This document shows positions 7,514 through 16,117 of a stretch of 44,272 nt of DNA, one piece after another. Made by a program: the position numbers and the translations under genes. Numbering within the stretch: the stretch's first letter is position 1; each line of letters opens with the position of its first letter. Source of the DNA: Azoarcus sp. (lineage in GTDB: Bacteria > Pseudomonadota > Gammaproteobacteria > Burkholderiales > Rhodocyclaceae); NCBI GenBank assembly GCA_031289095.1, contig JAITQD010000096.1:1-44272 (forward strand), in the 5' to 3' direction. The notes beneath the pieces are model-generated. The model was not told the origin of the DNA. It ran no database searches and was given only the letters and a program-made list of their open reading frames with translations.

Positions 7514-9664
7514 TCAGAGCGTCCAGTGACGGCGGCGCTGACGCGATGCGCGGCGCGCGATCATCGCCAGCATGGAGAGCGTGACGAACAACGCGCCCAA
7601 GGTTTGCGGCTCCGGCGCGCCCGGTACGTATGCACCGCTCACCGCGAGGTTGCTCACGCCCTCGGGCAGAGGTTGCGGCTGATTGACGCTCACCGCGCCC
7701 TGGGGGTTGGGATTCCGGATTTCGTGGTCGACCGCGATGAAGCTCGTGTACTTCGTGAGCAAACTGTACTTCAGCCCCAGGGCGGTGATCTGCTCACGCA
7801 AACCGCTGTCGCCGCCGATCAGCGCTTCCTGGTCGGAGATTTCCGCGATGCGCTGCCGCGCCCAGAGGTGACGCAGCGCCGGAAAACGTTCCCCGTCGAC
7901 CGCATCGGCTACCGGCAGCACTTGGCGATACTCGCCGTCGGCACGCCGTCCCTCGATCGTCAAGCGCGGGGATGCGCCGTCACCCGCGTCGCGCCACTTG
8001 CCGAAGATCACGAGGGGCCGCCCGGCAAGCACATCGGGCAAGGCATCGGGAACGGTGTCGTAGGCTTCGATTCCTTCAAAGCGCGCCTTCACGCTGGTGA
8101 GTACAGGCGCGGAGATCATCTCCCGGAAACGCTTCGCCGCGTCTTTCGCTTCGTCTGGCTTGGTGACGACGAATGGCGTGCCCATCCCCGCGCGCGCCAG
8201 TCCTTCGATGAGATGACGATTCACCGAGGAGCCGATGCCGAAGGCAAAGAGGTTTGCCTGGTCGAGGTTTTTCCTCACGAGTCCGAAGGCTTCGCTTTCC
8301 ACCGACACGAACCCGTCGGTGACGATCACGACGGTGCGGGAAACATCTTCCGGCTTGGGCTGGATGTAGACGTGGTGCAGGGCCGGAATGAGTTCCGTGC
8401 CACCGCCACCGCCACGCTGCCCGATCATCGAGAGCGCCCGCTCGATGTTTTCTCCGGTGGCGGGCACCGAGCGTTCATTCAGAAAAGCGTTGCTGCTCTC
8501 GAAAAGCATCACGTTGAAAGTGTCCGTCGGGCGCAGCCCCGAGAGAAGCTCCCGCATCATGACCTTGGCGGTGTCGAGCGGGAATCCGTGCATGGAGCCG
8601 GAAACATCAAGCACAAAAACGTAGTCGCGCGGGGTAATGATGCGCTCGGGCACGGCCTTGGGAGGCTCGACCATCGCCAGGAAAAAGTTCTCGGCATCCC
8701 CACCCTTGCCGCGCACGAGCATCACACCAGATTCGACCGCGTTGCCCGCCAGCCGGTAGTCGAGAATGAAGTCGCGGTTGTTGGCGGCGCGGGTTGGATC
8801 GGCGGCGAGCCTCACCTCGGCGCGTTTGTCGTTGGGCTGCTTCACGTCGATTGCGTGCGAGGACGAAACAACCTCCTTGATGCCGATGGGCGTATCGAGT
8901 GCGACCTTCATGCTGAACTTCGCCGGACTGGCGACGCCTTCAGGCAGGGTCGGTTGCGAAATCCATTGTTCGGAACGGGTGGGCGATTGGGGACTCGCGT
9001 AGCGCGGCCCCACGACGGTGGGGAACACAAAGCGGTAGCGTCCGGCATCGTTCGCCAGCAACTCGGTGTAACGCAGTTCCACCCGCACGGTCTCGCCGGG
9101 CATGATGTTGGCGACGTTCATCTGGAAGACGTTGGGCCGGTGTTGTTCGAGCAGCGCTGCCGTCTTGCCCTGCGCCTTTGCCTGTTCGTATTCCTGCCTC
9201 GCGCGCACCTTCTCGCGGATTTGGGCGACGATCAGCCGATCTGCGAGCCGCACGTTAAGGGCGTGGACAGCCGCGCGGGTCGAGCCGGGAAAGACATACT
9301 TCGCCTCGATCGGGCGCGAGCCTTCGTTTCTGTAGGTCTGCGTGACCGTCACATCGGCGATCACGCCTGCGATTTTCACGTCGACTTCGGTCGCCTTCAA
9401 CGGCAGGGCATCGACCGACGGGTCGCCGTCCGGCATATAGAAATACGGGCTTTCGGTCTTGTCGGACGCTTCCCAGGTCTGGGCCTTTGTCGCGGGCGAG
9501 AAGATCACCGCCAGCACAAGAAAGCTGGCAGAAGCGACCCTGCAGCCCGTAGACAGACATTTGGCAAGCGTTTGAGGAATGTCCGGCACCGTAACGGTGA
9601 CCGGCTTCGTGGCGAGATTTTCGCCCGCCAGTTGCGCGAACCGCGCGAGGGCATTGCGTAGCAT
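7514..9664 (-). CDS. VIT and VWA domain protein with PEP-CTERM sorting tail
   Basis: A 716-residue exported protein. A short cytoplasmic lead (1-40) precedes a signal segment (about 42-62, ending ATKAQT). Then come a VIT domain (about 75-215, with YRNEGSRPIEAKYVFP and RARQEYEQAKAQGKTAALLEQ), a VWA domain from about 345 with a complete MIDAS (DVSGSMHG 353-360, GGTE 421-424, TDGF 449-452), and a C-terminal domain. The last 40 residues contain PEP at 684-686, a hydrophobic helix (LGALFVTLSMLAMI) and an Arg-rich end, which is a canonical PEP-CTERM signal. The start at 9664 has AGGAGA eight bases upstream. It resembles the 'marine sortase target protein' in architecture but uses exosortase instead of sortase. 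It probably binds a divalent metal and mediates adhesion; role inferred. Confidence 0.88.
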   Translation of the reverse strand: MLRNALARFAQLAGENLATKPVTVTVPDIPQTLAKCLSTGCRVASASFLVLAVIFSPATKAQTWEASDKTESPYFYMPDGDPSVDALPLKATEVDVKIAGVIADVTVTQTYRNEGSRPIEAKYVFPGSTRAAVHALNVRLADRLIVAQIREKVRARQEYEQAKAQGKTAALLEQHRPNVFQMNVANIMPGETVRVELRYTELLANDAGRYRFVFPTVVGPRYASPQSPTRSEQWISQPTLPEGVASPAKFSMKVALDTPIGIKEVVSSSHAIDVKQPNDKRAEVRLAADPTRAANNRDFILDYRLAGNAVESGVMLVRGKGGDAENFFLAMVEPPKAVPERIITPRDYVFVLDVSGSMHGFPLDTAKVMMRELLSGLRPTDTFNVMLFESSNAFLNERSVPATGENIERALSMIGQRGGGGGTELIPALHHVYIQPKPEDVSRTVVIVTDGFVSVESEAFGLVRKNLDQANLFAFGIGSSVNRHLIEGLARAGMGTPFVVTKPDEAKDAAKRFREMISAPVLTSVKARFEGIEAYDTVPDALPDVLAGRPLVIFGKWRDAGDGASPRLTIEGRRADGEYRQVLPVADAVDGERFPALRHLWARQRIAEISDQEALIGGDSGLREQITALGLKYSLLTKYTSFIAVDHEIRNPNPQGAVSVNQPQPLPEGVSNLAVSGAYVPGAPEPQTLGALFVTLSMLAMIARRASRQRRRHWTL

Positions 9665-9805
9665 TTCGTTTCTCCTTGTGCCAGGGATGAGGCACGAACG
9701 ATGCTGCGCGGCGCGTGTGAGCGGCGAAGGAAGTGGGCATGGCGGGCATGTGAAGCGCGGGTGAAGTCCCCAGGAGGCTTCGTTTTTTTGAGTGAACCCC
9801 CTACC

Positions 9806-10498
9806 ATGACGCTCATGAAGATTCTCATCGTCGACGACGAACCGGCCATCGTAGACACGCTCGCCTACGCGCTGGCGGCCAACGGTTTCGAGACCGAAAG
9901 TTGCGGGCTGGGCGGCGAGGCGCTGGCGGTGGCCAAAGCGGGCGACCACGCGTTCGTCATCCTCGACGTGGGCCTGCCGGACATGAGCGGGTTCGATGTG
10001 TGCCGCGAGCTGCGCAAGAAATCCGGCGTACCGATCCTGTTCCTGACCGCGCGCGCCGAAGAAGTCGACCGCATCGTCGGGCTGGAACTGGGCGCGGACG
10101 ACTATGTGTCCAAACCCTTCAGTCCCCGCGAACTCGTCTCCCGCGTGCGCGCCATCCTGAGAAGGACGCACGGGCGCGAGGAGGCGCCCTCCCCCGCCGC
10201 GACGGCGGCGTCTTCCACCTTCCGGGTCGACCGCGAGGGAATGCGCATCGCCTGCCAAGGGCAGTGGCTGAACCTCACCCGCTACGAGTACCTGCTGCTC
10301 GCCTGCCTGCTCGAACATCCGAGTCGGGTCTATTCGCGCGCAGCGCTGATGGACAAGGTGTGGACGGACGCGGAGGAAACCGAGGAGCGCACCGTCGACA
10401 CCCACATCAAGACGCTGCGCGTGAAACTGCGTGCGGCGCTGCCCGAGCGCGATCCCATCGTCACCCACCGGGGGCTGGGCTACAGCATCGACCCGTGA
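9806..10498 (+). CDS. creB: CreB-like response regulator (OmpR family)
   Basis: A 230-residue receiver plus winged-helix regulator. KILIVDDEP opens the receiver, the phospho-acceptor is Asp54 in VILDVGLPDMSGF, and the switch region reads FLTARAEEVDRIVGLELGADDYVSKPFSPRE, which is very close to CreB. The DNA-binding part contains LTRYEYLLLACLLEHPSRVYSR and TVDTHIKTLRVKLR. The start could be ATG 9806 or ATG 9815; a TTG at 9788 has the best Shine-Dalgarno (AGGAGG, 9772-9777) but would add residues not typical of the family. The gene is divergent from the VIT/VWA gene and overlaps creC by GTGA. Confidence 0.85.
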   Translation: MTLMKILIVDDEPAIVDTLAYALAANGFETESCGLGGEALAVAKAGDHAFVILDVGLPDMSGFDVCRELRKKSGVPILFLTARAEEVDRIVGLELGADDYVSKPFSPRELVSRVRAILRRTHGREEAPSPAATAASSTFRVDREGMRIACQGQWLNLTRYEYLLLACLLEHPSRVYSRAALMDKVWTDAEETEERTVDTHIKTLRVKLRAALPERDPIVTHRGLGYSIDP

Positions 10499-11919
10499 AT
10501 ATCTCGGTGCGCTTCTTCCTTGGCTATTTTTTCGTGCTCGGCCTCACGGCCTGGTTCGTGCTGAACACCGTTACCAACGAAATCAGTCCGGGGCTGCGGC
10601 AGGCGCGCGAGGAGACGCAGGTCGACACGGCGTTCCTGCTCGCCGAGGTGGCCGCCCCGGATCTGGCCGCCGGGCGCATCGGCGACGGGCGTTTCGCGCA
10701 AGTGCTCGGCGAGGTGCGCAAACGCGACCCCGGCGCGACGATCTACGGCATCGGGAAGAACGCGGTGGATGCCCGCGTCTACGTCACCGACGCTGCGGGC
10801 AAGGTGGTGTTCGATTCCGAAGGACTCTCCGTGGGGGCCGATTTCTCGAACTGGTCGGACGTCGCCCGTGCGTTGCGGGGCGAATACGGCGCACGCACCT
10901 CGCGGGACGACGAAGCGGACGCGGCGAGTTCCTATATGTACGTCGCCGCGCCCATCCTCTGGCATGGCGATCGCATCGGCGCGCTCACCTTCGCCAAACC
11001 CAACCTGACACTGATGCCCTACGTCGAGCGCATGACCGAGCGCATCCGCTCAGGCGGTCTCGTGATGCTCTCGATTTCGGCCACCGTCGGGGTGCTGTTG
11101 TCGGCCTGGCTCATCGGGTCGATCAACGGCCTGATCCGCTACGCGCGCGACGTGAGCGCCGGAAAAAAAGCCACCGCGCCCACGGGCGGCGGCAGCCAGT
11201 TCTCGGAACTCGCGCACGCGCTCGCCGCGATGCGGGAACGGCTCGAAGGCAAGCAGTACGTGGAACGTTACGTCCAGAACCTCGCCCATGAGATGAAAAG
11301 CCCGCTCACGGCCATCGTCTCCGCTGCCGAACTGCTCGAAGGCGATATGCCCGAGCCGGAGCGCCACCACTTCGCCGCGCTGATCCAGGAGCAATCCAGC
11401 CGCCTGCAACAGGTGATCGAGCGCATGTTGCAACTGGCGAAAGTGGAGCAACTGCAACGGCTGGAGGAAAACCAATCGCTCGATCTCGCCGATCTCGCTG
11501 CCCAGGTCATCGGGTCACGGAAGTCCGCCCTCGGGCAACGCGGTCTCACCGTAAACGTGAAGCACGAGGGTGCCTATCCCTGCCGGGGCGATGCGTTTCT
11601 GCTGCAACAGGCCCTCGGCAATCTGCTCGACAACGCAATCGACTTTTCATCCGAAGGCAGCGCGATCGACATCGCGCTGGAAAAAACGCCCACGCGGCTC
11701 GCCGCAATCGTCCGCGACCACGGCGCGGGCGCACCGGACTACGCACTCCCGCAAATCTTCGAGCGGTTTTATTCGCTGCCCCGGCCCGCCACCGGGCGCA
11801 AGAGCACCGGGCTGGGATTGCCCTTCGTGCGCGAGGTCGCGCAACTGCACGGGGGCGAGGCGCGTTTCAGGAACCACCCGGAAGGCGGCGCAGAAGTGAC
11901 GATGGAAATTGCGGGCTGA
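10495..11919 (+). CDS. creC: CreC-like sensor histidine kinase
   Basis: A 474-residue kinase, the same length as E. coli CreC. It has a GTG start overlapping the creB stop. An N-terminal helix (5-25) leads to a periplasmic CreC-type sensor with VYVTDAAGKVVFDSEG and ALRGEYGARTSRDD, then a second helix (about 188-210), HAMP, and an HisKA domain with His265 in NLAHEMKSPLTAIVSAAELL. The catalytic domain shows NLLDNAIDFS and STGLGLPFVREV. No creD-like gene follows, unlike the enterobacterial creABCD locus. Its place beside the exosortase genes suggests it controls them. Confidence 0.85.
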   Translation: MNISVRFFLGYFFVLGLTAWFVLNTVTNEISPGLRQAREETQVDTAFLLAEVAAPDLAAGRIGDGRFAQVLGEVRKRDPGATIYGIGKNAVDARVYVTDAAGKVVFDSEGLSVGADFSNWSDVARALRGEYGARTSRDDEADAASSYMYVAAPILWHGDRIGALTFAKPNLTLMPYVERMTERIRSGGLVMLSISATVGVLLSAWLIGSINGLIRYARDVSAGKKATAPTGGGSQFSELAHALAAMRERLEGKQYVERYVQNLAHEMKSPLTAIVSAAELLEGDMPEPERHHFAALIQEQSSRLQQVIERMLQLAKVEQLQRLEENQSLDLADLAAQVIGSRKSALGQRGLTVNVKHEGAYPCRGDAFLLQQALGNLLDNAIDFSSEGSAIDIALEKTPTRLAAIVRDHGAGAPDYALPQIFERFYSLPRPATGRKSTGLGLPFVREVAQLHGGEARFRNHPEGGAEVTMEIAG

Positions 11920-11986
11920 GGCGCGCCCGTCGAAGGTCTGCGCGCCACGCACGGGAATCGAACACGGGACCGCCCGAGGGGAAGAA

Positions 11987-13411
11987 TCAAAAGCCTCCGC
12001 CAGTACGGAATCCGCCTCCACCCACGCTCCCGCCAGAACTGAACCCTCCGCCTCCAAAGCCGCCGCTGGAACTGGAAGAACTGGAGAAACTTGAGAAATC
12101 GAAGGAACTGGAGGAATCGGAGGAATAGTAGGTTTTCGGACGGGGGCGAAAATGCTTTTCGAGATGCCCCAGCAGGTCGCCGGATTTTTTGGCGCCGAGC
12201 AAAATTTCCTGGATCAACTCGGTAATGTCGTCATCGTCCCCGGTGAAGTCGCCGTCGTAACACTTTGCGTGAACCTCCTTGTCCGCTTTCTGGAGTTCGG
12301 CCTCGTGCTGCTTGATTGATTCAAGCTGCTTGCGGGCCTCCATCAGTTCGGCCTGCGCGCCGGCAATGCGGCCTTCGAGATCGCCCAGTTCATGCACGAT
12401 TTTGTCATCTTCCAGGGTGGGCGTCTTCAGGGCTTTTCCCTTCAAGGCCGCCAAATCAAGTCGTTTCAACGCCATGACGATGAGTTCGAGCACCGCATTC
12501 AATCCATTCTCGTCGTCGCCTTCCGTCAAGCCCTGATAGCGGTCACGGTTTCGGTTGAGTTCTTCCAGCAACGATTGGTAGGCGTTTTCCGCATCGTCCA
12601 GATCTTTGCGTTGTTCCCCGAGTTTTTGCTCCAGAGGAACGATTCCATCCTCGACCGTGGTTTCCCGGAACCGCTTTTCCAGGGCGGCATTTTGCACATC
12701 CAGGGCTTGATTGAGGGCATCGGCGTGTTCGTGAAGCCTTTCCGGCAACTCGTTCAACAGGGTGAAGTTGCGGCGGGCGGCCTCGTACTGGATTGTTCTG
12801 GCCACGAATCCATCGCCCCAGCGGGTCAGCCCGCTTTCTTGGTACGCGGAAGTTCCGTAATGACGGTCGTACAGGTATTTGAACAGTTTGTCGGCCAGAT
12901 ACGGCTTTGATTTATTGACCCGGTCGGCTTCTCTCGCCAAGGCTTTTTCCCTTGCGGCGGCGAGTTTATTTTTCCGGGAAAGCGCCTCGGAAACGAGCTT
13001 TGTCCATGCCTCATCCTGCTCCAGACGGCGAGACGATCCGGCTTCCACGGTGGCGATTTCGGCAAGGCTTGCCTCGATCATGCCCATAAAGCCGGAACGG
13101 CGGCTTGCCGCCTGCGCGATCTTCTCTACCAACCCGCGACGCTCGGTCTGAACCTGTGCACACAACAGTGTGAAGGTCTCGTATTTCGCCCTGGCCTTTG
13201 TCTCGGATGCGGTCAGATCATCGGACACGGCATTGGCGACAATCTCATCGAGCCGCAACCGGGCGAGCACCCTGTACGCTTCGAGTCGCCGGGTTTCATC
13301 GTCTGCAAGATCTTTCGATTTTGAGTCGATTATCAACATGACGTCCCGTTCTGCTTCCTGGACTGTATCCAGCGAATCGGTGAGGTGGCTGAAAACTACG
13401 CTCGGTTCCAT
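11987..13411 (-). CDS. Uncharacterised coiled-coil protein with Gly/Ser-rich tail
   Basis: I do not recognise the family. The 474-residue product is almost entirely charged helix with probable coiled coils (about 70-190 and 230-390). It has no signal peptide or membrane segment. From about residue 428 the sequence becomes low complexity: Ser runs with Phe, then repeated GGFGGGGF-type units to the stop. Such Ser/Gly/Phe tails also occur at the end of YgcG/TPM-type membrane proteins. It is the last gene of a three-gene operon, 9 nt after the DUF6384-like gene. Confidence 0.7.
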   Translation of the reverse strand: MEPSVVFSHLTDSLDTVQEAERDVMLIIDSKSKDLADDETRRLEAYRVLARLRLDEIVANAVSDDLTASETKARAKYETFTLLCAQVQTERRGLVEKIAQAASRRSGFMGMIEASLAEIATVEAGSSRRLEQDEAWTKLVSEALSRKNKLAAAREKALAREADRVNKSKPYLADKLFKYLYDRHYGTSAYQESGLTRWGDGFVARTIQYEAARRNFTLLNELPERLHEHADALNQALDVQNAALEKRFRETTVEDGIVPLEQKLGEQRKDLDDAENAYQSLLEELNRNRDRYQGLTEGDDENGLNAVLELIVMALKRLDLAALKGKALKTPTLEDDKIVHELGDLEGRIAGAQAELMEARKQLESIKQHEAELQKADKEVHAKCYDGDFTGDDDDITELIQEILLGAKKSGDLLGHLEKHFRPRPKTYYSSDSSSSFDFSSFSSSSSSSGGFGGGGFSSGGSVGGGGFRTGGGF

Positions 13412-13420
13412 GTCATCCCC

Positions 13421-14368
13421 TTACCATTTCGTTATCGCGCCGTTCATGACGGACATGTTGTATTTGATTGAAAGGTATCCCGCCGGTTTTTCACCGAGAA
13501 TATTGTCGTCGATGATTCCATCACTTGTCTTGTCCAGACGCACCGCTTCGTAAGTTTCAAAAGGCACGCGCTTGCCCCACTCATGGACGGTTTCGGCCCG
13601 ACCGGTCTCCTCGTTGAGAACACTTTGAGAAAGGACACTGCCATGGTCGTCAATGGCTTCGACGATCAGGTAATAATTTTTAGCCATCGGGTTATCGTCT
13701 GGAATACGGTAAACAGCCGAAGACCTTCCCGGTTGACTGACAATCCGGAGTTTGAATTGCTGGCCCAGCGTAACGGCGATCGCATTCAAATCCGCGACAA
13801 TTTCTTTGGCCGCGGCGGCATCCCCGCCTGCAATGGCGATCTCGCCCGCGTGCAAGGTTTTTTCGATTTTTTCGACCGCTTCCGGCTCCTTGGCCAACGA
13901 AATCGCGTAAGTCGCCGCATTCTTCAATTGATCGGGCAGGACTTCGGCCAGTTCGATCTGGAGCCGCTCTTGTATGCCCGCCTGCCAATGGCCGTAATAC
14001 GCCGCGCCGCCCACCCCGGCGGCCACCAGACCGGCGATGGCAAGGCAGCGCACGCGCTGTAGCCACATGCCCGCGAGACGCCGCGCGAACCAGGAACCCT
14101 GGGGCCGATAGGTGAACCGGTCTTCCCGCAAGGATCGTATCCCTTCGTCCAGAATGCGATCCGTCACCGTCAGCCCTTGCCCTTCATAGATTTCGCGCAG
14201 GCGTTGCTTGAGCGCGTCGTCACGCTCGTCCTCTCCGAGTTCCTTGAGAACGAGTGCGTCCTGATGGCGAAGGGTATCGACCACGTCCATCGCCATCAGG
14301 ACATCGTTCAGGCCGGGCTGCTCGCCTGGCGCATCAGCCCCCACGGGCAACGCGGCAGCGGAAGTCAT
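13421..14368 (-). CDS. DUF6384-like single-span membrane protein
   Basis: A 315-residue protein. Residues 20-85 are helical (LNDVLMAMDVVDTLRHQDAL, LREIYEGQGLTVTDRILDEGI). One membrane helix sits at about 107-127 (CLAIAGLVAAGVGGAAYYGHW), followed by a helical then beta-rich outer domain with AVYRIPDDNPMAKNYYLIVEA. The N-terminal pattern recalls DUF6384, a family of unknown function; this is by memory and not certain. The ATG overlaps the stop of the upstream gene (ATGA), so translation is coupled. Confidence 0.65.
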   Translation of the reverse strand: MTSAAALPVGADAPGEQPGLNDVLMAMDVVDTLRHQDALVLKELGEDERDDALKQRLREIYEGQGLTVTDRILDEGIRSLREDRFTYRPQGSWFARRLAGMWLQRVRCLAIAGLVAAGVGGAAYYGHWQAGIQERLQIELAEVLPDQLKNAATYAISLAKEPEAVEKIEKTLHAGEIAIAGGDAAAAKEIVADLNAIAVTLGQQFKLRIVSQPGRSSAVYRIPDDNPMAKNYYLIVEAIDDHGSVLSQSVLNEETGRAETVHEWGKRVPFETYEAVRLDKTSDGIIDDNILGEKPAGYLSIKYNMSVMNGAITKW

Positions 14369-15564
14369 TGTGGAATCTCCAGCGCGTGACCTTCCCTGGC
14401 GAGCCGGGCCATGCGTTGCCGTCCTTCTTCGACGGCGTCCCGGATTTCCTCGCTGTTCCGGGTCGCAGCCTTGCGCATCTCGGCGATGATTTCCACGGAA
14501 CGCTCCTGGAAACCCACCACGCTGTCGACCAGCTTCTTGACGGCTTCGGCCCGGATCGTCGGGCCGTAACCGGCCTTGATGGCCGCCTCCTGCACCTTGC
14601 CGCCGATTTCCGCGAGCACTTCCAGCGATTTGTTCGCGCCCTCCTTCATGACTTCGAGCGTTTGCGTGCTTTCGTGCAGGCTGAACAATCCGGTGAAGGT
14701 GGCCTTCAGGGCCGTGAAAACCACTTCGTTGGTGGAGAAGAAGGACACGGCTTGCTGATACACCCGTTCCTTGGCGTTGGTGGTCTGCAACAGCCGCGCC
14801 ATGACCACTTCCGAGGTGTTGTAGGAGATGGTGAGGTTGTCCTGCAAATCCTTGGCGACCTGGTATTTGGCCTCGGCTCCCCGCACGGCCCGGAGCTTTT
14901 CGTCGCGGATCAGTTCCAGCCGGGCGCGATCGGCGAGATCGACGCCCTCGCCGCAGGCGGCGACGGCTTCAGAGGCTTTTTGCAGGGCGTCCCTGGCATC
15001 CTCCAACGCCTTTTCCACAATCTTGAAGATTTCGTGCGCGGCAATCTCTCCGTGCTTCAACGCCCCCCGAAAATCGGTGTAAGCCTCGAATATGACGGTC
15101 TCGCGGTCGATGGCTTCCTTGGTGTCCCGGGAGACGTCCAGAAATTTCTTGTTGATGGCGTCGAACCGGCCGGCCACGTCACCACGGGAGAGTTTCATCC
15201 AGACGTTGCTCACGCGCTCGACCATATCGAGCTTGTTGTCGTCGAGCTGTTCGACCATGCGCTTCGAGTCGTCGCGGATGGAGTCGAACGCCTTGGCGAT
15301 GTCCTCGTACCGGGTGCCGATGTCGATCCGGGAAACCTGCTCGCGCACCGCCTCGTTGAAAACGCTCATCTGCTGCAAGGTGCGCGTGATGATCGCCACC
15401 TTGTCCGGCTCGACGTCGGCGATCTTGCCGAGGATGGCGGTTATCGGCGCATCCTCCGCCTTCGCGGGCATCAGGCCGAGATCGCGCAGCGTCATCATGG
15501 CCCGGTCGAGGTATTGCAGCGGCGTCTTGACAATTCCATCGGCAAACACGGCGGGGTGAGTCAT
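14365..15564 (-). CDS. Helical cytoplasmic protein, possibly TelA-like
   Basis: A 399-residue all-helical protein without signal or membrane segments and the first gene of the operon. The start at 15564 has AAGGAGA at ideal spacing; a longer frame to 15594 lacks one. The C-terminal 130 residues (NEVVFTALKATFTGLFSLHE, SVEIIAEMRKAATRNSEEIR) recall the way TelA/KlaA 'toxic anion resistance' proteins end in long helices, but key TelA landmarks are not clear, so I treat it as unassigned. Together with the next two genes it forms a tight minus-strand operon. Confidence 0.6.
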   Translation of the reverse strand: MTHPAVFADGIVKTPLQYLDRAMMTLRDLGLMPAKAEDAPITAILGKIADVEPDKVAIITRTLQQMSVFNEAVREQVSRIDIGTRYEDIAKAFDSIRDDSKRMVEQLDDNKLDMVERVSNVWMKLSRGDVAGRFDAINKKFLDVSRDTKEAIDRETVIFEAYTDFRGALKHGEIAAHEIFKIVEKALEDARDALQKASEAVAACGEGVDLADRARLELIRDEKLRAVRGAEAKYQVAKDLQDNLTISYNTSEVVMARLLQTTNAKERVYQQAVSFFSTNEVVFTALKATFTGLFSLHESTQTLEVMKEGANKSLEVLAEIGGKVQEAAIKAGYGPTIRAEAVKKLVDSVVGFQERSVEIIAEMRKAATRNSEEIRDAVEEGRQRMARLAREGHALEIPQ

Positions 15565-15628
15565 GAAATTCTCCTTTGTCCATTGAATTCGCAACGCGGC
15601 GTCCCCGCGCTGACTGCTTTGAAACCTC

Positions 15629-16117
15629 TCAAGGGGAAGCCCTGCCCTGAAGCGCTGCGAGATTCTCGTCGCGCAGCCCGGTCAGCAGCGCGTCGCCCTT
15701 GCCGTCGACGCGAAACTCCCCGTAACGCGCCCCGGAATATGTGTCAGCCGTGCCTTCCTGGAAAAAGAAGGCGTTGGTCGCCAGCTTGAGACGCCCCTTG
15801 CGGACGCGGTAGCGCAACAGCATTTCGTCTGGTTTGAGTGGCGCGCCGTCATCGACGCGCACGAACCGGGCGACACCCTGGGCATCGCGCTGCAACACCA
15901 ACTTCCCATCCGGGGCGATGGCACCCTCGTCGATCTCACGGTCAAGCGCGAAACGCAGCATCATGTAGTCTCCCTGCATGAGCGAACGCGGATCGACCGG
16001 GGCGAGTTCGAGCAACGCCACCTGACCGTGGGTGCGCAACTGTTCGCGCTGAACGATCGCGACATTGACGAGGATCAGGACGATCGCGCCGAACGCCAGT
16101 GCAATGCGTTTACGCAT
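15629..16117 (-). CDS. GDYXXLXY domain protein
   Basis: A 162-residue protein with one N-terminal membrane helix (5-22) followed by a periplasmic domain that holds GDYMMLRFAL, a good match to the name-giving GDYxxLxY motif. These proteins are normally encoded beside DUF2157 and DUF4401 membrane proteins, exactly as here. Function is unknown. The start overlaps the end of the DUF4401 gene by 8 nt, so it is the third gene of the operon. Codons upstream of 16117 in the same frame are not part of the family. Confidence 0.82.
   Translation of the reverse strand: MRKRIALAFGAIVLILVNVAIVQREQLRTHGQVALLELAPVDPRSLMQGDYMMLRFALDREIDEGAIAPDGKLVLQRDAQGVARFVRVDDGAPLKPDEMLLRYRVRKGRLKLATNAFFFQEGTADTYSGARYGEFRVDGKGDALLTGLRDENLAALQGRASP

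Noticed and set aside
7115-9661. Open frame of 848 codons on the plus strand opposite the exosortase and VIT/VWA genes
   Set aside because: Its composition is Arg/His/Gly-rich shadow coding. The opposite strand holds motif-complete exosortase and VIT/VWA proteins.
11950-11985. GGGAATCGAAC, looks like the T loop of a minus-strand tRNA
   Set aside because: The T stem does not pair (CCGTG against CCCGT) and no anticodon arm or acceptor stem is found around it.
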